Assembly: GCA_013821825.1 (NCBI GenBank)
Contig: PNJK01000024.1
Location: 1 to 44,833, forward strand
Length of the DNA stretch: 44,833 bases
Source: Rhodobacter sp.
GTDB lineage: Bacteria > Pseudomonadota > Alphaproteobacteria > Rhodobacterales > Rhodobacteraceae
Reading direction: 5' to 3'
The notes below the pieces were generated by a model. It was not told where the DNA came from, did not search any database, and was given only the letters and a program-made list of their open reading frames with translations. Positions 32,501 through 39,293 of this stretch are shown here, piece by piece; the first letter of the stretch is position 1; each line of letters opens with the position of its first letter. The translations under genes and the position numbers were made by a program.

Positions 32501-32922
32501 CGCCGCTGCTCTACGAGCGCAGTTCGCAGGCCGAATTCCTGAAGCCGACAGTGATCACTCTGGTCTTCGGGCTGGGCTTCGGGATGCTGCTGGTCCTGAT
32601 CGTGGTGCCCGCGCTGATGGCGGCGCAGGCTGATGTGGCGCGTGCCTTCCGCACCTTGCGCCGCGCGATGCTTGGGGGGCCGCGAGCGCTGCGCCGGACG
32701 CTGGTGCCAGCCGCAGCCAGCATGGCCGCCCTGGCGGTGGCGCTGCCGCTGTGGGTTGCTCTGACCGGGGCACTGCCTGCCTGGGTGCTGACGCTGTGGC
32801 CTTGGTTGGCCGGGACGTCTCCCGGGCCTGCAGCGGTGGGGCTGTTCCTTCTGGGCGCGCTCGGGGTCTGGCTGCTGGCGCTGGTCGCGGCACTGGCCGG
32901 CCTACGACAGAGACGAAGCTAA
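29563..32922 (+). CDS. RND-family efflux permease (AcrB/MexB-like)
   Basis: A 1119-residue proton-driven pump. The ATG at 29563 follows the adaptor stop by one base. The N-terminus MGLIRYFARHRTVANLLMVI, the porter-domain sequences and LFALIIMLGIVVDDAIIVGE (acidic pair at about 389-393, the proton relay) are RND hallmarks. The second half repeats the pattern, with IGMAGIIINDAIVLVSTIDQ. After the last core helix there are about 90 extra residues with two or three more hydrophobic helices (MAALAVALPLWVALTGALPA, VGLFLLGALGVWLLALVAAL). These are unusual for AcrB but may be common in this subfamily. The substrate is unknown. Confidence 0.93.
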   Translation: MGLIRYFARHRTVANLLMVIMVVAGLLAATRMRAQYFPDVVLNEVSVTVTWDGAGAEDVDRAIVQVLEPAFLTIEGVAAVRSRASEGRASIDLEFEPNLDLATAEEEVQATVDAINTLPGGIEDPVVTSAAWRDRVTDVLISGPVGVDQLARFADEFTGRLFAAGITRATISGLAASETVVEVPSTALMQHDITMAEVAEAIGAAVADAPAGELGDGARLRTGTEKRSVAEISSIILRSLPDGSTLTVGDIATIRANSVNSIRAAFVGENPAMTIRVDRADDGDAIRMQATVAEVAAEMQLGLPPGVTVELVRTRAEQISDRLVLLIDNGLTGLALVLGLLFLFLNARIAFWVAAGIPVAMITSLAGMWALGLTLNMISLFALIIMLGIVVDDAIIVGEHADFRVRKLGEPPEVAAENAARRMAAPVFASSVTTIIAFLGLLAVGGRFGELILSIPITVMMVLLASLVECFLILPNHLKHSLTVSGEDRWYDWPSRQVNRGMAWLDGWVIRPVIRLVIVARYPVLAASLLALAMQAALFLRGDVQFRFFNPPEQASVSGSFSMLPGATRDDTLEMLRELQRATDTVTARFEAEYGQNPATFVLAEIGGGTGRSLSGADTKGPDLLGSISMELISPDARPYPSSAFISALQDEVVPHPLLEELSFRNAHFGPGGASLSVDFYGGEATTLKAAAEALKAALAIYPEVSGLEDTLAYDKEELVLTLTARGESLGFDTASLARALRERLGGIEAATYPDGPRQASIRVELPESELTADFLARSLIRASAGVYVPLSDIVAVESRSGFSTVRRENGLRIVSVTGELAEDDPARATEVQRLLEEEIVPRIAEDFGLGWQLSGQAADEREFLGGAAVALVLCLLGIYLALAWIFAHWTRPLVVMAVIPFGLVGAVFGHWVWGLPLSMFSIVGLIGMAGIIINDAIVLVSTIDQYSERRGLRLAIIDGVADRFRPVLLTTLTTVLGLAPLLYERSSQAEFLKPTVITLVFGLGFGMLLVLIVVPALMAAQADVARAFRTLRRAMLGGPRALRRTLVPAAASMAALAVALPLWVALTGALPAWVLTLWPWLAGTSPGPAAVGLFLLGALGVWLLALVAALAGLRQRRS

Positions 32923-32936
32923 AGGAGAGCAGGCTT

Positions 32937-32970
32937 GGGGGCATCGAGCCCCCGCGCCTGCGTTGCCACG
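32937..32970. repeat. Intergenic hairpin repeat, copy 1
   Basis: GGGGG (32937-32941), CATCGAG loop and CCCCC (32949-32953) form a T-arm-like hairpin, followed by a conserved GCGTTGCCACG ending at 32970. A second copy is at 43719-43753, with the same hairpin, loop and tail. It lies just past the RND permease stop and may end its transcript. The shape recalls a tRNA T-arm, but no tRNA is present. Confidence 0.7.
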
Positions 32971-32990
32971 AAAAACCCGACCAAGGCGGT

Positions 32991-33791
32991 CTAGGGGGCC
33001 GGGCAGCCCACGACCTCGACAGCGCCGGTCTTCGACAGAATGGTCATCGTCACGCCCGACCGCTCAAGCTCGAACGGGGCGCCGTTCGGGGGGACCAGTT
33101 CGGTCATCGCGACAAGGTCGCCGCCCTCGCGCTGGGTGACGGCGGTTGCGACCCAGACGGCGGGATCGGCGGTCTCGAAAGCCACGACCTCAGGCGAGCC
33201 TGGGTCCGGCAGCTGCAGCCGCGCGGTCAGGCGCAGGCCGTCGCGGATCGGATCGATTGTACAGGATACTTTGGTGACGCCCGCCTCTCCCGCCGTCGCG
33301 GCGCGATTTGCCAAGGCGGCGCGAATGCCATCATCCGGCGCACCCGGAGCAGCAAGGTCAGAGCTGAGCGACAGGCTGGCCGGCAGGCAGATATCGTAGC
33401 AGACGCCAAGATCCAGCCTGAGCGAAAGCGTGACCGGACGCGCCGGATCGATCGCCGTGACCTCGACAGGCAAGACCAGCCGGTCTTGGTAGCCGATGGT
33501 CCGTATACCATTGGATTCAAAGACAGAAGGCGCTGGCCAATGGATGCGGACCGACTTGACGTTCTTCGATGCCGACCAGTCGAAACTGGGGGGGATCCCT
33601 GCTTCGCCCGGGCTGCGCCAGTAGGTCTTCCAGCCGGGTGCCAAGGTCAGATCCACCGCCGCCATGCGCGCGCCGCTGTCCAGCTGCCAACCGGGCCGGA
33701 AGGTTGCGGTCAGGACGTCCTCCTCGGCTGTGGCCAAGGCGGGGGCCGTCAGGGCGATGAGCAGCGAGAGGGGGCGCAGGGTGCGGATCAT
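32991..33791 (-). CDS. Stand-alone secreted DsbD N-terminal-domain protein
   Basis: 266 residues from the ATG at 33791 (an ATG ten codons upstream is possible). The signal peptide is MIRTLRPLSLLIALTAPALA followed by TAEED. The mature part matches the N-terminal (alpha) domain of protein-disulfide reductase DsbD/ScsB: WKTYWRSPGEAGIPPSFDWS and LDLGVCYDICLPASLSLSSD. The latter contains a Cys pair (CYDIC) in the region of the redox-active pair. There are no transmembrane or thioredoxin domains, so it cannot be a full DsbD and presumably works with separate proteins. Convergent with the RND genes. Confidence 0.82.
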   Translation of the reverse strand: MIRTLRPLSLLIALTAPALATAEEDVLTATFRPGWQLDSGARMAAVDLTLAPGWKTYWRSPGEAGIPPSFDWSASKNVKSVRIHWPAPSVFESNGIRTIGYQDRLVLPVEVTAIDPARPVTLSLRLDLGVCYDICLPASLSLSSDLAAPGAPDDGIRAALANRAATAGEAGVTKVSCTIDPIRDGLRLTARLQLPDPGSPEVVAFETADPAVWVATAVTQREGGDLVAMTELVPPNGAPFELERSGVTMTILSKTGAVEVVGCPAP

Positions 33792-33932
33792 GCCCGCAAC
33801 ATAGTGAGTGGGGGACGGCATGGAAATCACTTTGCGGCGACATGACGCGAGTGTGTCCTTTCGGCCAAAGGGGCTTGAGACCGGAGGGGCGCGGGGCCAT
33901 GTTGGGGTATGGATGCTGGAAGCGGTGACATC

Positions 33933-34496
33933 ATGGACCTTGCAGGCCAGATTCTGATCGCGATGCCGGGGATGGCGGACCCGAGATTCGACCACAGCGT
34001 GATCCTGATCTGCGCGCATTCCGGGGAAGGGTCGATGGGGATCATCGTCAACAAGCCCTTGGAAGATCTGACCTTTTCCGGGCTGCTGGAGCATCTTCAA
34101 ATCCCCGTCGCCCCCGAGGGCCGCGACATCCGCGTCCATCTTGGCGGCCCGGTCGAGCGGGGGCGGGGGTTTGTCCTGCACTCGGCCGACTGGCGCAGGA
34201 CGCGGCCCGACGGCGCGACGCTGGCGGTGCCGGGAGGCTATGGGATGACCGCAACCATGGATGTTCTCGAGGCTTTGGCCAAGGGCGGGGGACCGGACAA
34301 GGCCTTGCTGGCATTGGGTTATTCCGGCTGGGGCCCGGGGCAGCTGGAGGCCGAGATCGCGCGGAACGACTGGCTGACCGCCAAGGCGCCGGAGGGGCTG
34401 GTGTTCGGGGCGGATGACCGGGCGAAATGGTCGGCGGCGCTGAAGGGGATGGGGATTGATCCCTTGACGCTGAGTGCCTCGGCGGGGCGGGCGTAG
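33933..34496 (+). CDS. YqgE/AlgH family protein
   Basis: 187 residues from the ATG at 33933 (MDLAGQILIAMPGMADP); an in-frame ATG at 33909 is possible. The family signature PRFDHSVILICAHSGEGSMG, then IIVNKPL and HLGGPVERGRGFVLHS, is clear, as is ALLALGYSGWGPGQLEAEIA near the C-terminus. The family (DUF179) is widespread and its biochemical role is unresolved, although an AlgH link to regulation was proposed in Pseudomonas. The gene is divergent from the DsbD-like gene with 141 bases between starts. Confidence 0.92.
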   Translation: MDLAGQILIAMPGMADPRFDHSVILICAHSGEGSMGIIVNKPLEDLTFSGLLEHLQIPVAPEGRDIRVHLGGPVERGRGFVLHSADWRRTRPDGATLAVPGGYGMTATMDVLEALAKGGGPDKALLALGYSGWGPGQLEAEIARNDWLTAKAPEGLVFGADDRAKWSAALKGMGIDPLTLSASAGRA

Positions 34497-34668
34497 GGGC
34501 CGCAAGGACCTCCCGTAAAGGGTTGGGAACGCTGAGTTAATCTGGGGAATTTCCGAGAGGTTAATCGTCTTCCTTTTGTCTTCCATGCGTCTTCCTTTCG
34601 TCTCTACGCGCGGGGAGAGGGGAGGCCGCTAACCTTGGGGGGCGAATCGGGGGGTGGGTGTCGGCGAA
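34497..34668. other. Intergenic region with tandem repeat before the RAYT island
   Basis: No gene is supported. A near-perfect tandem repeat is present: a 22-base unit at 34566-34587 and a 21-base unit at 34588-34608, both beginning CGTCTTCCTTT. Two copies of GAG-TTAATC-like sequence precede it. No clear promoter is visible. The RAYT start codon is at 34737. Confidence 0.4.
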
Positions 34669-34691
34669 GGTGGGTTGGCACCCACCCTACG
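34669..34691 (-). repeat. REP element A (GTAG + GGTGGG hairpin)
   Basis: Read on minus: CGTAGGGTGGGT, loop GCCA, ACCCACC. The GTAG head next to an imperfect hairpin is the hallmark recognised by RAYT enzymes. It lies 45 bases upstream of the RAYT start. Confidence 0.78.
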
Positions 34692-34736
34692 AGGGCCGGA
34701 AAGGCCTTGTTAACCTTGGCGAGATAGTCTGGTGGC

Positions 34737-35261
34737 ATGTCCAGATACATCCGGCCAAAGGTGTCCGGCGCATCGATCTTCTTCACTGTGGCCTTGGCGG
34801 ACCGGAGGTCGAATTTGCTGGTGCAACAGATCGACGCGCTTCGTGCGGCGGTGCGAGTGACGTGGTCTGAACGGCCATTCCACATAGACGCTTGGGTTGT
34901 CCTGCCGGATCATCTGCATTGCATCTGGACATTGCCGGAAGGAGACGCGGATTACTCGGTGAGGTGGAAGGAGATCAAGACGCATTTCACCAAGTCCATC
35001 GGCAGGGTCGGCCCGCGCAGTTCGTCGAAGATGGCAAAGGGTGAGGCGGGGATCTGGCAGCGGCGCTTTTGGGACCATCACATCCGTGACGAACGCGATT
35101 TCACGACACATTTGCGGTATTGTTGGTGGAACCCGGTGAAGCACGGGTTTGTTGAACAGCCCGCAAAGTGGCCATATTCGTCGATCCATCGGGATATACG
35201 ATTGGGGCAGGTCGAGCCGGAATGGGCTGGGCCAGAGTTTGACGGCGCATTCGGGGAGTAG
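34737..35261 (+). CDS. REP-associated tyrosine transposase (RAYT, TnpA-REP)
   Basis: A 174-residue HUH nuclease of the IS200/IS605-related RAYT family, which nicks single-stranded REP repeats and may spread them. The HUH motif is HLH at residues 59-61 in LPDHLHCIW. The catalytic Tyr is Tyr128 in HLRYCWWNPVKHG, equivalent to DYIHYNPVKHG of relatives. IWQRRFWDHHIRDERDF is also a family signature. The copy is complete and in frame. Its stop codon is the TAG inside REP element B. It is flanked by REPs A and C in the same orientation, with B inverted. Confidence 0.93.
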   Translation: MSRYIRPKVSGASIFFTVALADRRSNLLVQQIDALRAAVRVTWSERPFHIDAWVVLPDHLHCIWTLPEGDADYSVRWKEIKTHFTKSIGRVGPRSSSKMAKGEAGIWQRRFWDHHIRDERDFTTHLRYCWWNPVKHGFVEQPAKWPYSSIHRDIRLGQVEPEWAGPEFDGAFGE

Positions 35262-35278
35262 GGTGGGTGAAACCCACC
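35258..35278 (+). repeat. REP element B, overlapping the RAYT stop codon
   Basis: GTAGGGTGGGT, loop GAA, ACCCACC on the plus strand. The TAG in GTAG (35259-35261) is the stop codon of the RAYT gene. It is inverted relative to elements A and C. Confidence 0.78.
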
Positions 35279-35301
35279 GTTTGTGCGGTTTAGTTGGGAG
35301 T

Positions 35302-35324
35302 GGTGGGTTGGCACCCACCCTACG
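35302..35324 (-). repeat. REP element C
   Basis: Identical to element A over its 23 bases (minus strand: CGTAGGGTGGGT, loop GCCA, ACCCACC). It makes a head-to-tail pair with B, 23 bases away, on the far side of the RAYT gene. Confidence 0.78.
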
Positions 35325-35347
35325 CTTCTTGCTGAAGCGCACCGGCC

Positions 35348-35373
35348 GGTGGCGCTCTGTAGCGCACCCTACT
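35348..35373 (-). repeat. REP element D (GGTGCGC subtype), overlapping a stop codon
   Basis: Read on minus: GTAGGGTGCGCT, loop ACAG, AGCGCCACC (one extra base in the right arm). Its stem sequence belongs to a second REP subtype (GTGCGC instead of GTGGGT). The TAG of GTAG (complement of 35369-35371) is the stop codon of the small membrane gene. Confidence 0.72.
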
Positions 35374-35566
35374 GGGACTTGCGGCGATCTCGCCAGGACT
35401 TGAGCGCTCTTTTTGCGGCTGGAAGCCACAACCAATCGAACCATACGAGCGCTACGACAAGTGCAGAAAACGTTGCAAATTGCCAAGAAATCGGGTTGGT
35501 GCGGAACGCTAGCGAAACCCCCGCGCAGATCGTGAAGAACACCTTTGCGAATAGCCGGTCGATCAT
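35369..35566 (-). CDS. Small membrane protein inside the REP island
   Basis: 65 residues. The N-terminus MIDRLFAKVFFTICAGVSLA and the segment WQFATFSALVVALVWFDWLW are two hydrophobic stretches, and the C-terminus is basic (AAKRALKSWRDRRKSQ), giving a plausible two-helix topology. Its stop codon is the TAG in REP element D, and 28 bases lie between its start and REP element E. The A/T content is slightly higher than in neighbours. No family is recognised. It may be chance coding, but the charge pattern and helices look real. Confidence 0.5.
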   Translation of the reverse strand: MIDRLFAKVFFTICAGVSLAFRTNPISWQFATFSALVVALVWFDWLWLPAAKRALKSWRDRRKSQ

Positions 35567-35594
35567 CTTGTGCAGCGAGCAGGACGGAAGAGAT

Positions 35595-35647
35595 CGTAGG
35601 GTGCGCTACAGCGCACCATCCGACGGTGCGCTGTAGCGCACCCTACG
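35595..35647. repeat. REP pair E (perfect 23-bp inverted repeat, BIME-like)
   Basis: A left arm (35595-35617) and right arm (35625-35647) are exact reverse complements, 23 bases each, separated by 7 bases. Each arm is a REP of the GTGCGC subtype with the head CGTAGGGTGCGC and its own internal hairpin. Two head-to-head REPs form a BIME-type unit. It lies 12 bases past the ALDH16 stop. Confidence 0.88.
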
Positions 35648-35659
35648 CTAGTCGAGCCG

Positions 35660-37999
35660 TCACTCCCCATAGGGCACCCAGACCGTCTTGATCTCGGTGG
35701 CCTGGGACAGGAACGTCCGGCCTTCGCCCTCTGCCCCCATCCAGTTCCGCGCGCGGCCGTGGTTGACCCAGGTGCGTTTGAGGTTGCCGGCGGCTTCGCG
35801 CTCGATGAGGGCGGAGAGGGGGTGGGAGGAGAAGCTCCAGACCGCATCCACGTCCATGTGGCCGGCGAGGGATTTGGCGAGGTCCTCGGGTGGGCCGGTG
35901 ACGATGTTGACGACTCCGGGCGGCAGGTCGGAAGTGTCGAGGACCTGGTAGAAGTCGGTGGCGGCGAGGGGGGCTGCCCCTGGGACGAGGACCACCGTGT
36001 TGCCCATGGCGATGGCGGGGGCCATGAGGGAGATGAGGCCGAGAAGGGGGGCCTCGTCGGGGCAAAGCGCGCCGATCACGCCGCAGGGTTCGTTCATCGC
36101 AAGGGCGATGCCGCGGATCGGGACGGATTTGGCGGACCCGTCGTATTTGTCGGCCCAGGCGGCGTAGGTGAAGAGGCGCTGGATGGAGGCGTCGACCTCC
36201 GAGCTGCCGGGCTTGCCGGTGAGGTCTTGCAGTCTGGTGGCGAACTCGGCGGCACGGGCGGAGAGGTTTTCGGCGATGAAGTAGAGGACCTGGGCGCGGT
36301 TGTAGGCGGTGGTCTTGGCCCAGCCTTTGGCGGCATGGGCGGCCTCGACGGCGTTCCTGATGTCCTTGCGGTTGCCGATGCCGGTGTGGCCGAGGAGCTT
36401 GCCCTTGGGGCTGCAGATGGCTTGGGAATAGCCGCTATCGGGGCGGGCCTGTTTGCCGCCGATGTACATCTTGGCGGTGCGGTCGAGAGTGTCGACCACG
36501 GGGTCTTCTGGGGCCGCTGGTGCGGTGACGGGTCTCAGGAGCGCGGGTTTTGAGGAGGGTTTGAGGTAGGCCATCAGGCCTTCCCAACCGCCCTCACGCC
36601 CGAAGCCGGATTCGCGCACCCCGCCAAAGCCGGCGGCGGCGTCGAAGAGGTTGGTGGCGTTGACCCAGACGACTCCGGCCTTGAGTTTGGGGGCCACGTC
36701 GAGGGCGAGGTTGATGTTCTCGGTCCAGAGCGTGGCGGCGAGACCGTAGCGGGTGTTGTTGGCCAGCGCCACGGCTTCCTCGGGCGTGCGGAAGGTCATG
36801 GCGACGAGGACGGGGCCGAAGATCTCTTCTTGCATCAGGGTCGAGGCGGTGCCGAGGCCGGTGATCAGCGTGGGGGGGTAGAAGCAGCCGGTGGCGGGGA
36901 CGGAGGTGGCGGCCTGGTAGTGGTCGCCCTCGGGGTTGTCCTTGACCAGTTGGGTGATGGTGGCGAGCTGGATCGGGTCGACGATGGCGCCGATGTCGAT
37001 GGCCTTGTCGAGGGGGTCTCCGATCCGGAGGCCGTCCATCCGGCGCTTGAGTTTCTCGTAGAAGCGGGGGGCGACGCCTTCCTGGACGAGGAGGCGGGAG
37101 CCGGCGCAGCAGACCTGGCCCTGGTTGAACCAGATCGCATCGACGAGGCCTTCGATGGCACTATCGAGGTCGGCGTCGTCGAAGACGATGTAGGGGGATT
37201 TGCCGCCGAGCTCCAAGGTGAGGGCCTTGCCGGTACCGGCGGTGGCTGCCCGGATGCGTTTGCCGACGGAGGTGGAGCCGGTGAAGGCGATCTTGTCGAC
37301 GGGGCTGTCCACGAGGGCGGCGCCGGTAGAGCCGTCGCCGGTGACGATGTTGAGGACGCCCTTGGGGAGGCCCGCCTCGCGCGAGATTTCGGCGAAGAGG
37401 AGGGCGGTGAGGGGGGTGTATTCGGCGGGCTTGAGGACAATGGTGTTGCCGGCGGCGAGCGCGGGGGCGACCTTCCAGGCGAGCATGAGGAGGGGGAAGT
37501 TCCAGGGGATGACGGCGCCACAGACGCCAAGGGGCTGGAGGTCGGGGTGTTCGGAGGGGAGGAGCTGGGCGAGGCCGGCGTGGTAGGAGAAATGGCGGGC
37601 GACAAGGGGGATGTCGATGTCGCGGCTCTCGCGGATCGGTTTGCCGTTGTCGAGGGTCTCAACGACGGCGAGGAGGCGGGAGTGTTTCTGGGTGAGCCTT
37701 GCCAGCGCGTAGAGATATTGGGCGCGCTTGTGGGCGGGGAGTCTGGCCCATTTCGGTTGGGCGCGGCGGGCGGCGGCGACGGCTTGAGCCACGTCGTCGG
37801 CGGTGCCTTGAGTAACCTGCGCCAGGGGTTTGCCGGTGGCGGGGTTAGAGGTGGTGAAGGTCGCGCCCGGAGCGGTGAAGGCGCCGTCGATCCAGTGGCC
37901 GAAGGTGCCGTTGTGTCCGGCGACCCAGGCGAGGGCCTCGGTCGCGGATTCGGGGGCGGGGCCGTAAGCCATGCTGTCGAAGATTTCCTTGATGGTCAT
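35660..37999 (-). CDS. Two-domain aldehyde dehydrogenase (ALDH16 family)
   Basis: 779 residues, about 1.6 times the length of a normal ALDH. Residues 1-480 form a complete ALDH domain: VIPWNFPLLMLAWKVAPALA, FTGSTSVGKRIR, catalytic Glu in LELGGKSPYIVFDDADLD and catalytic Cys in FNQGQVCCAGSRLL. Residues about 500-779 are a second, truncated ALDH domain (MYIGGKQARPDSGYSQAICS, NEPCGVIGALCPDEAPLLGL) that lacks a catalytic-Cys segment. This is the ALDH16 layout; a Loktanella homologue has a known structure (from memory). The start at 37999 is chosen over an extension with a poor ribosome site. It pairs with deoC upstream and probably oxidises acetaldehyde from deoxyribose-phosphate cleavage. Confidence 0.9.
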   Translation of the reverse strand: MTIKEIFDSMAYGPAPESATEALAWVAGHNGTFGHWIDGAFTAPGATFTTSNPATGKPLAQVTQGTADDVAQAVAAARRAQPKWARLPAHKRAQYLYALARLTQKHSRLLAVVETLDNGKPIRESRDIDIPLVARHFSYHAGLAQLLPSEHPDLQPLGVCGAVIPWNFPLLMLAWKVAPALAAGNTIVLKPAEYTPLTALLFAEISREAGLPKGVLNIVTGDGSTGAALVDSPVDKIAFTGSTSVGKRIRAATAGTGKALTLELGGKSPYIVFDDADLDSAIEGLVDAIWFNQGQVCCAGSRLLVQEGVAPRFYEKLKRRMDGLRIGDPLDKAIDIGAIVDPIQLATITQLVKDNPEGDHYQAATSVPATGCFYPPTLITGLGTASTLMQEEIFGPVLVAMTFRTPEEAVALANNTRYGLAATLWTENINLALDVAPKLKAGVVWVNATNLFDAAAGFGGVRESGFGREGGWEGLMAYLKPSSKPALLRPVTAPAAPEDPVVDTLDRTAKMYIGGKQARPDSGYSQAICSPKGKLLGHTGIGNRKDIRNAVEAAHAAKGWAKTTAYNRAQVLYFIAENLSARAAEFATRLQDLTGKPGSSEVDASIQRLFTYAAWADKYDGSAKSVPIRGIALAMNEPCGVIGALCPDEAPLLGLISLMAPAIAMGNTVVLVPGAAPLAATDFYQVLDTSDLPPGVVNIVTGPPEDLAKSLAGHMDVDAVWSFSSHPLSALIEREAAGNLKRTWVNHGRARNWMGAEGEGRTFLSQATEIKTVWVPYGE

Positions 38000-38246
38000 G
38001 GGGTCCTCAGGATGGCTGGGAGCAGCCCCCCCCACCCCATCCCTCCCCCACAGAGGGGGGAGGGAGGCGCGAAGCGGTTGGCGGTTGCGCGGGTGGGGGC
38101 GGTTGTTGAATTGAGCGGCTTCGCCGCACGCCTTTTGTCTCGCCTCTGCGCGCGAAGGGCGCGCAACCGGCTCGGGGAGCCTCCGGCGGGGATATTTGAA
38201 AACAGGTGAATGGCGGATGGGGAAGGGACGGCGGGTGCTGCATGAC
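38000..38246. other. Intergenic region between deoC and ALDH16
   Basis: No gene is supported. A 9-bp perfect stem, CCCTCCCCC (38041-38049) and GGGGGAGGG (38056-38064), forms a hairpin, and a block GGGGATATTTGAAAACAG near 38185-38205 resembles the cassette between glcD and glcE. Both look like repeated intergenic DNA of Rhodobacteraceae. The region may regulate read-through from deoC into the ALDH16 gene. Confidence 0.4.
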
Positions 38247-39293
38247 CTATCCCATCGCGTGGCGGTTGGCGGCGGAGTAGTGGCCGGTGAGGTGGTGTTC
38301 GAGCTGGCGCTCGATGTCGCCGAGAAGGCTGGAGGCGCCGAAGCGGAAGAGGTCGGGTTGCAGCCAGGGGTGACCGAGTTCGTCCTTCATGAGGGCGAGG
38401 TAGACGAGGGCGTCCTTCGCCTTGGCGATGCCGCCTGCGGGTTTGTAGCCGACCTTGAAACCGGTCCGCGCCTCATAGTCGCGGACGGCGCGGATCATGG
38501 TGAGGCTTACCGGCAGCGTGGCGTTGACGCCCTCTTTCCCGGTCGAGGTCTTGATGAAATCGGCGCCGCCCATCATGCAGATGAGGCTGGCGCGGGCGAC
38601 GTTGCGGAGCGTGCCAAGCTCACCCGTGGCAAGGATGGCCTTGACGTGGGCTTCGCCGCAGGCCTCGCGCATGTCGCGCATTTCGTCATAGATCGCCTGC
38701 CAATTCTGCGTCAGGACGTGACGGCGGGAGATGACGATGTCGATCTCACGCGCCCCGGCGCGGACGCTTTCGCCGATCTCGGCGATGCGGAGTCTGTAGG
38801 GCGAAAGGCCCGCGGGAAAGCCGGTGGAGACGGCAGCGACGGGGATCGAGGTGCCCTCCAACGCGCGGACGGCGGTTTCGACCATGTCGTGGTAGACGCA
38901 GACGGCGCCGGTGGTCAGGCCGGGCATCCCCAGCTTTTCCAGCATCCATGGCGCGACTGGCTGGCGAGCCTTGGAGCATAGGCGCTGGACGCGGCCTTCG
39001 GTATCGTCGCCGGACAGGGTGGTGAGGTCGATCAGGCTGATCGCCTTCAGAAGCCAGGCGGCCTGATGTTCCTTCTTCACCGACCTGCGGCCAGGAAGCG
39101 TGGCAGCACGGCGTTCGATCGCGGAAGTATTGGCCTGCACCGAGGCGACCCAGTCGAGGTCCAGCGCCATGCCGGGGTTCCGGGCATGGGTGACCTGGGG
39201 CAGAAGGCCCGTCTGGGTGGGGGACGGAGCCGTCGGGCTGATCGTTTGCATGGGGTCAGGCCTGGAATGATGCCGGTCGGAAAACCTTGCCAT
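38247..39293 (-). CDS. deoC: Deoxyribose-phosphate aldolase DeoC
   Basis: Up to 348 residues (ATG at 39293); an internal ATG at 39251 is equally plausible. The enzyme splits deoxyribose-5-phosphate into acetaldehyde and glyceraldehyde-3-phosphate. The class I aldolase pattern is visible: VCVYHDMVETAVRAL, AVSTGFPAGLSPYRLRIAEI, ADFIKTSTGKEGVNAT (Schiff-base Lys in FIKTSTG) and VGYKPAGGIAKAKDALVYLA. It is longer than E. coli DeoC by an N-terminal extension. It precedes the ALDH16 gene on the same strand; together they would take deoxyribose-phosphate to glycolysis plus acetate. Confidence 0.93.
   Translation of the reverse strand: MARFSDRHHSRPDPMQTISPTAPSPTQTGLLPQVTHARNPGMALDLDWVASVQANTSAIERRAATLPGRRSVKKEHQAAWLLKAISLIDLTTLSGDDTEGRVQRLCSKARQPVAPWMLEKLGMPGLTTGAVCVYHDMVETAVRALEGTSIPVAAVSTGFPAGLSPYRLRIAEIGESVRAGAREIDIVISRRHVLTQNWQAIYDEMRDMREACGEAHVKAILATGELGTLRNVARASLICMMGGADFIKTSTGKEGVNATLPVSLTMIRAVRDYEARTGFKVGYKPAGGIAKAKDALVYLALMKDELGHPWLQPDLFRFGASSLLGDIERQLEHHLTGHYSAANRHAMG

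Noticed and set aside
32937-32970. tRNA gene suggested by the T-arm-like hairpin
   Set aside because: No acceptor, D or anticodon arms can be built around it, and the loop is CTCGATG rather than TTCRANY.
38036-38070. Hairpin near 38041-38064 as a terminator of deoC
   Set aside because: No T-run follows on the minus strand; it looks like a dispersed GC-rich repeat.
36830-38209. A long plus-strand Gly/Glu/Val-rich open frame opposite ALDH16
   Set aside because: It is antisense to a well supported enzyme and has the composition expected from high GC at third positions.
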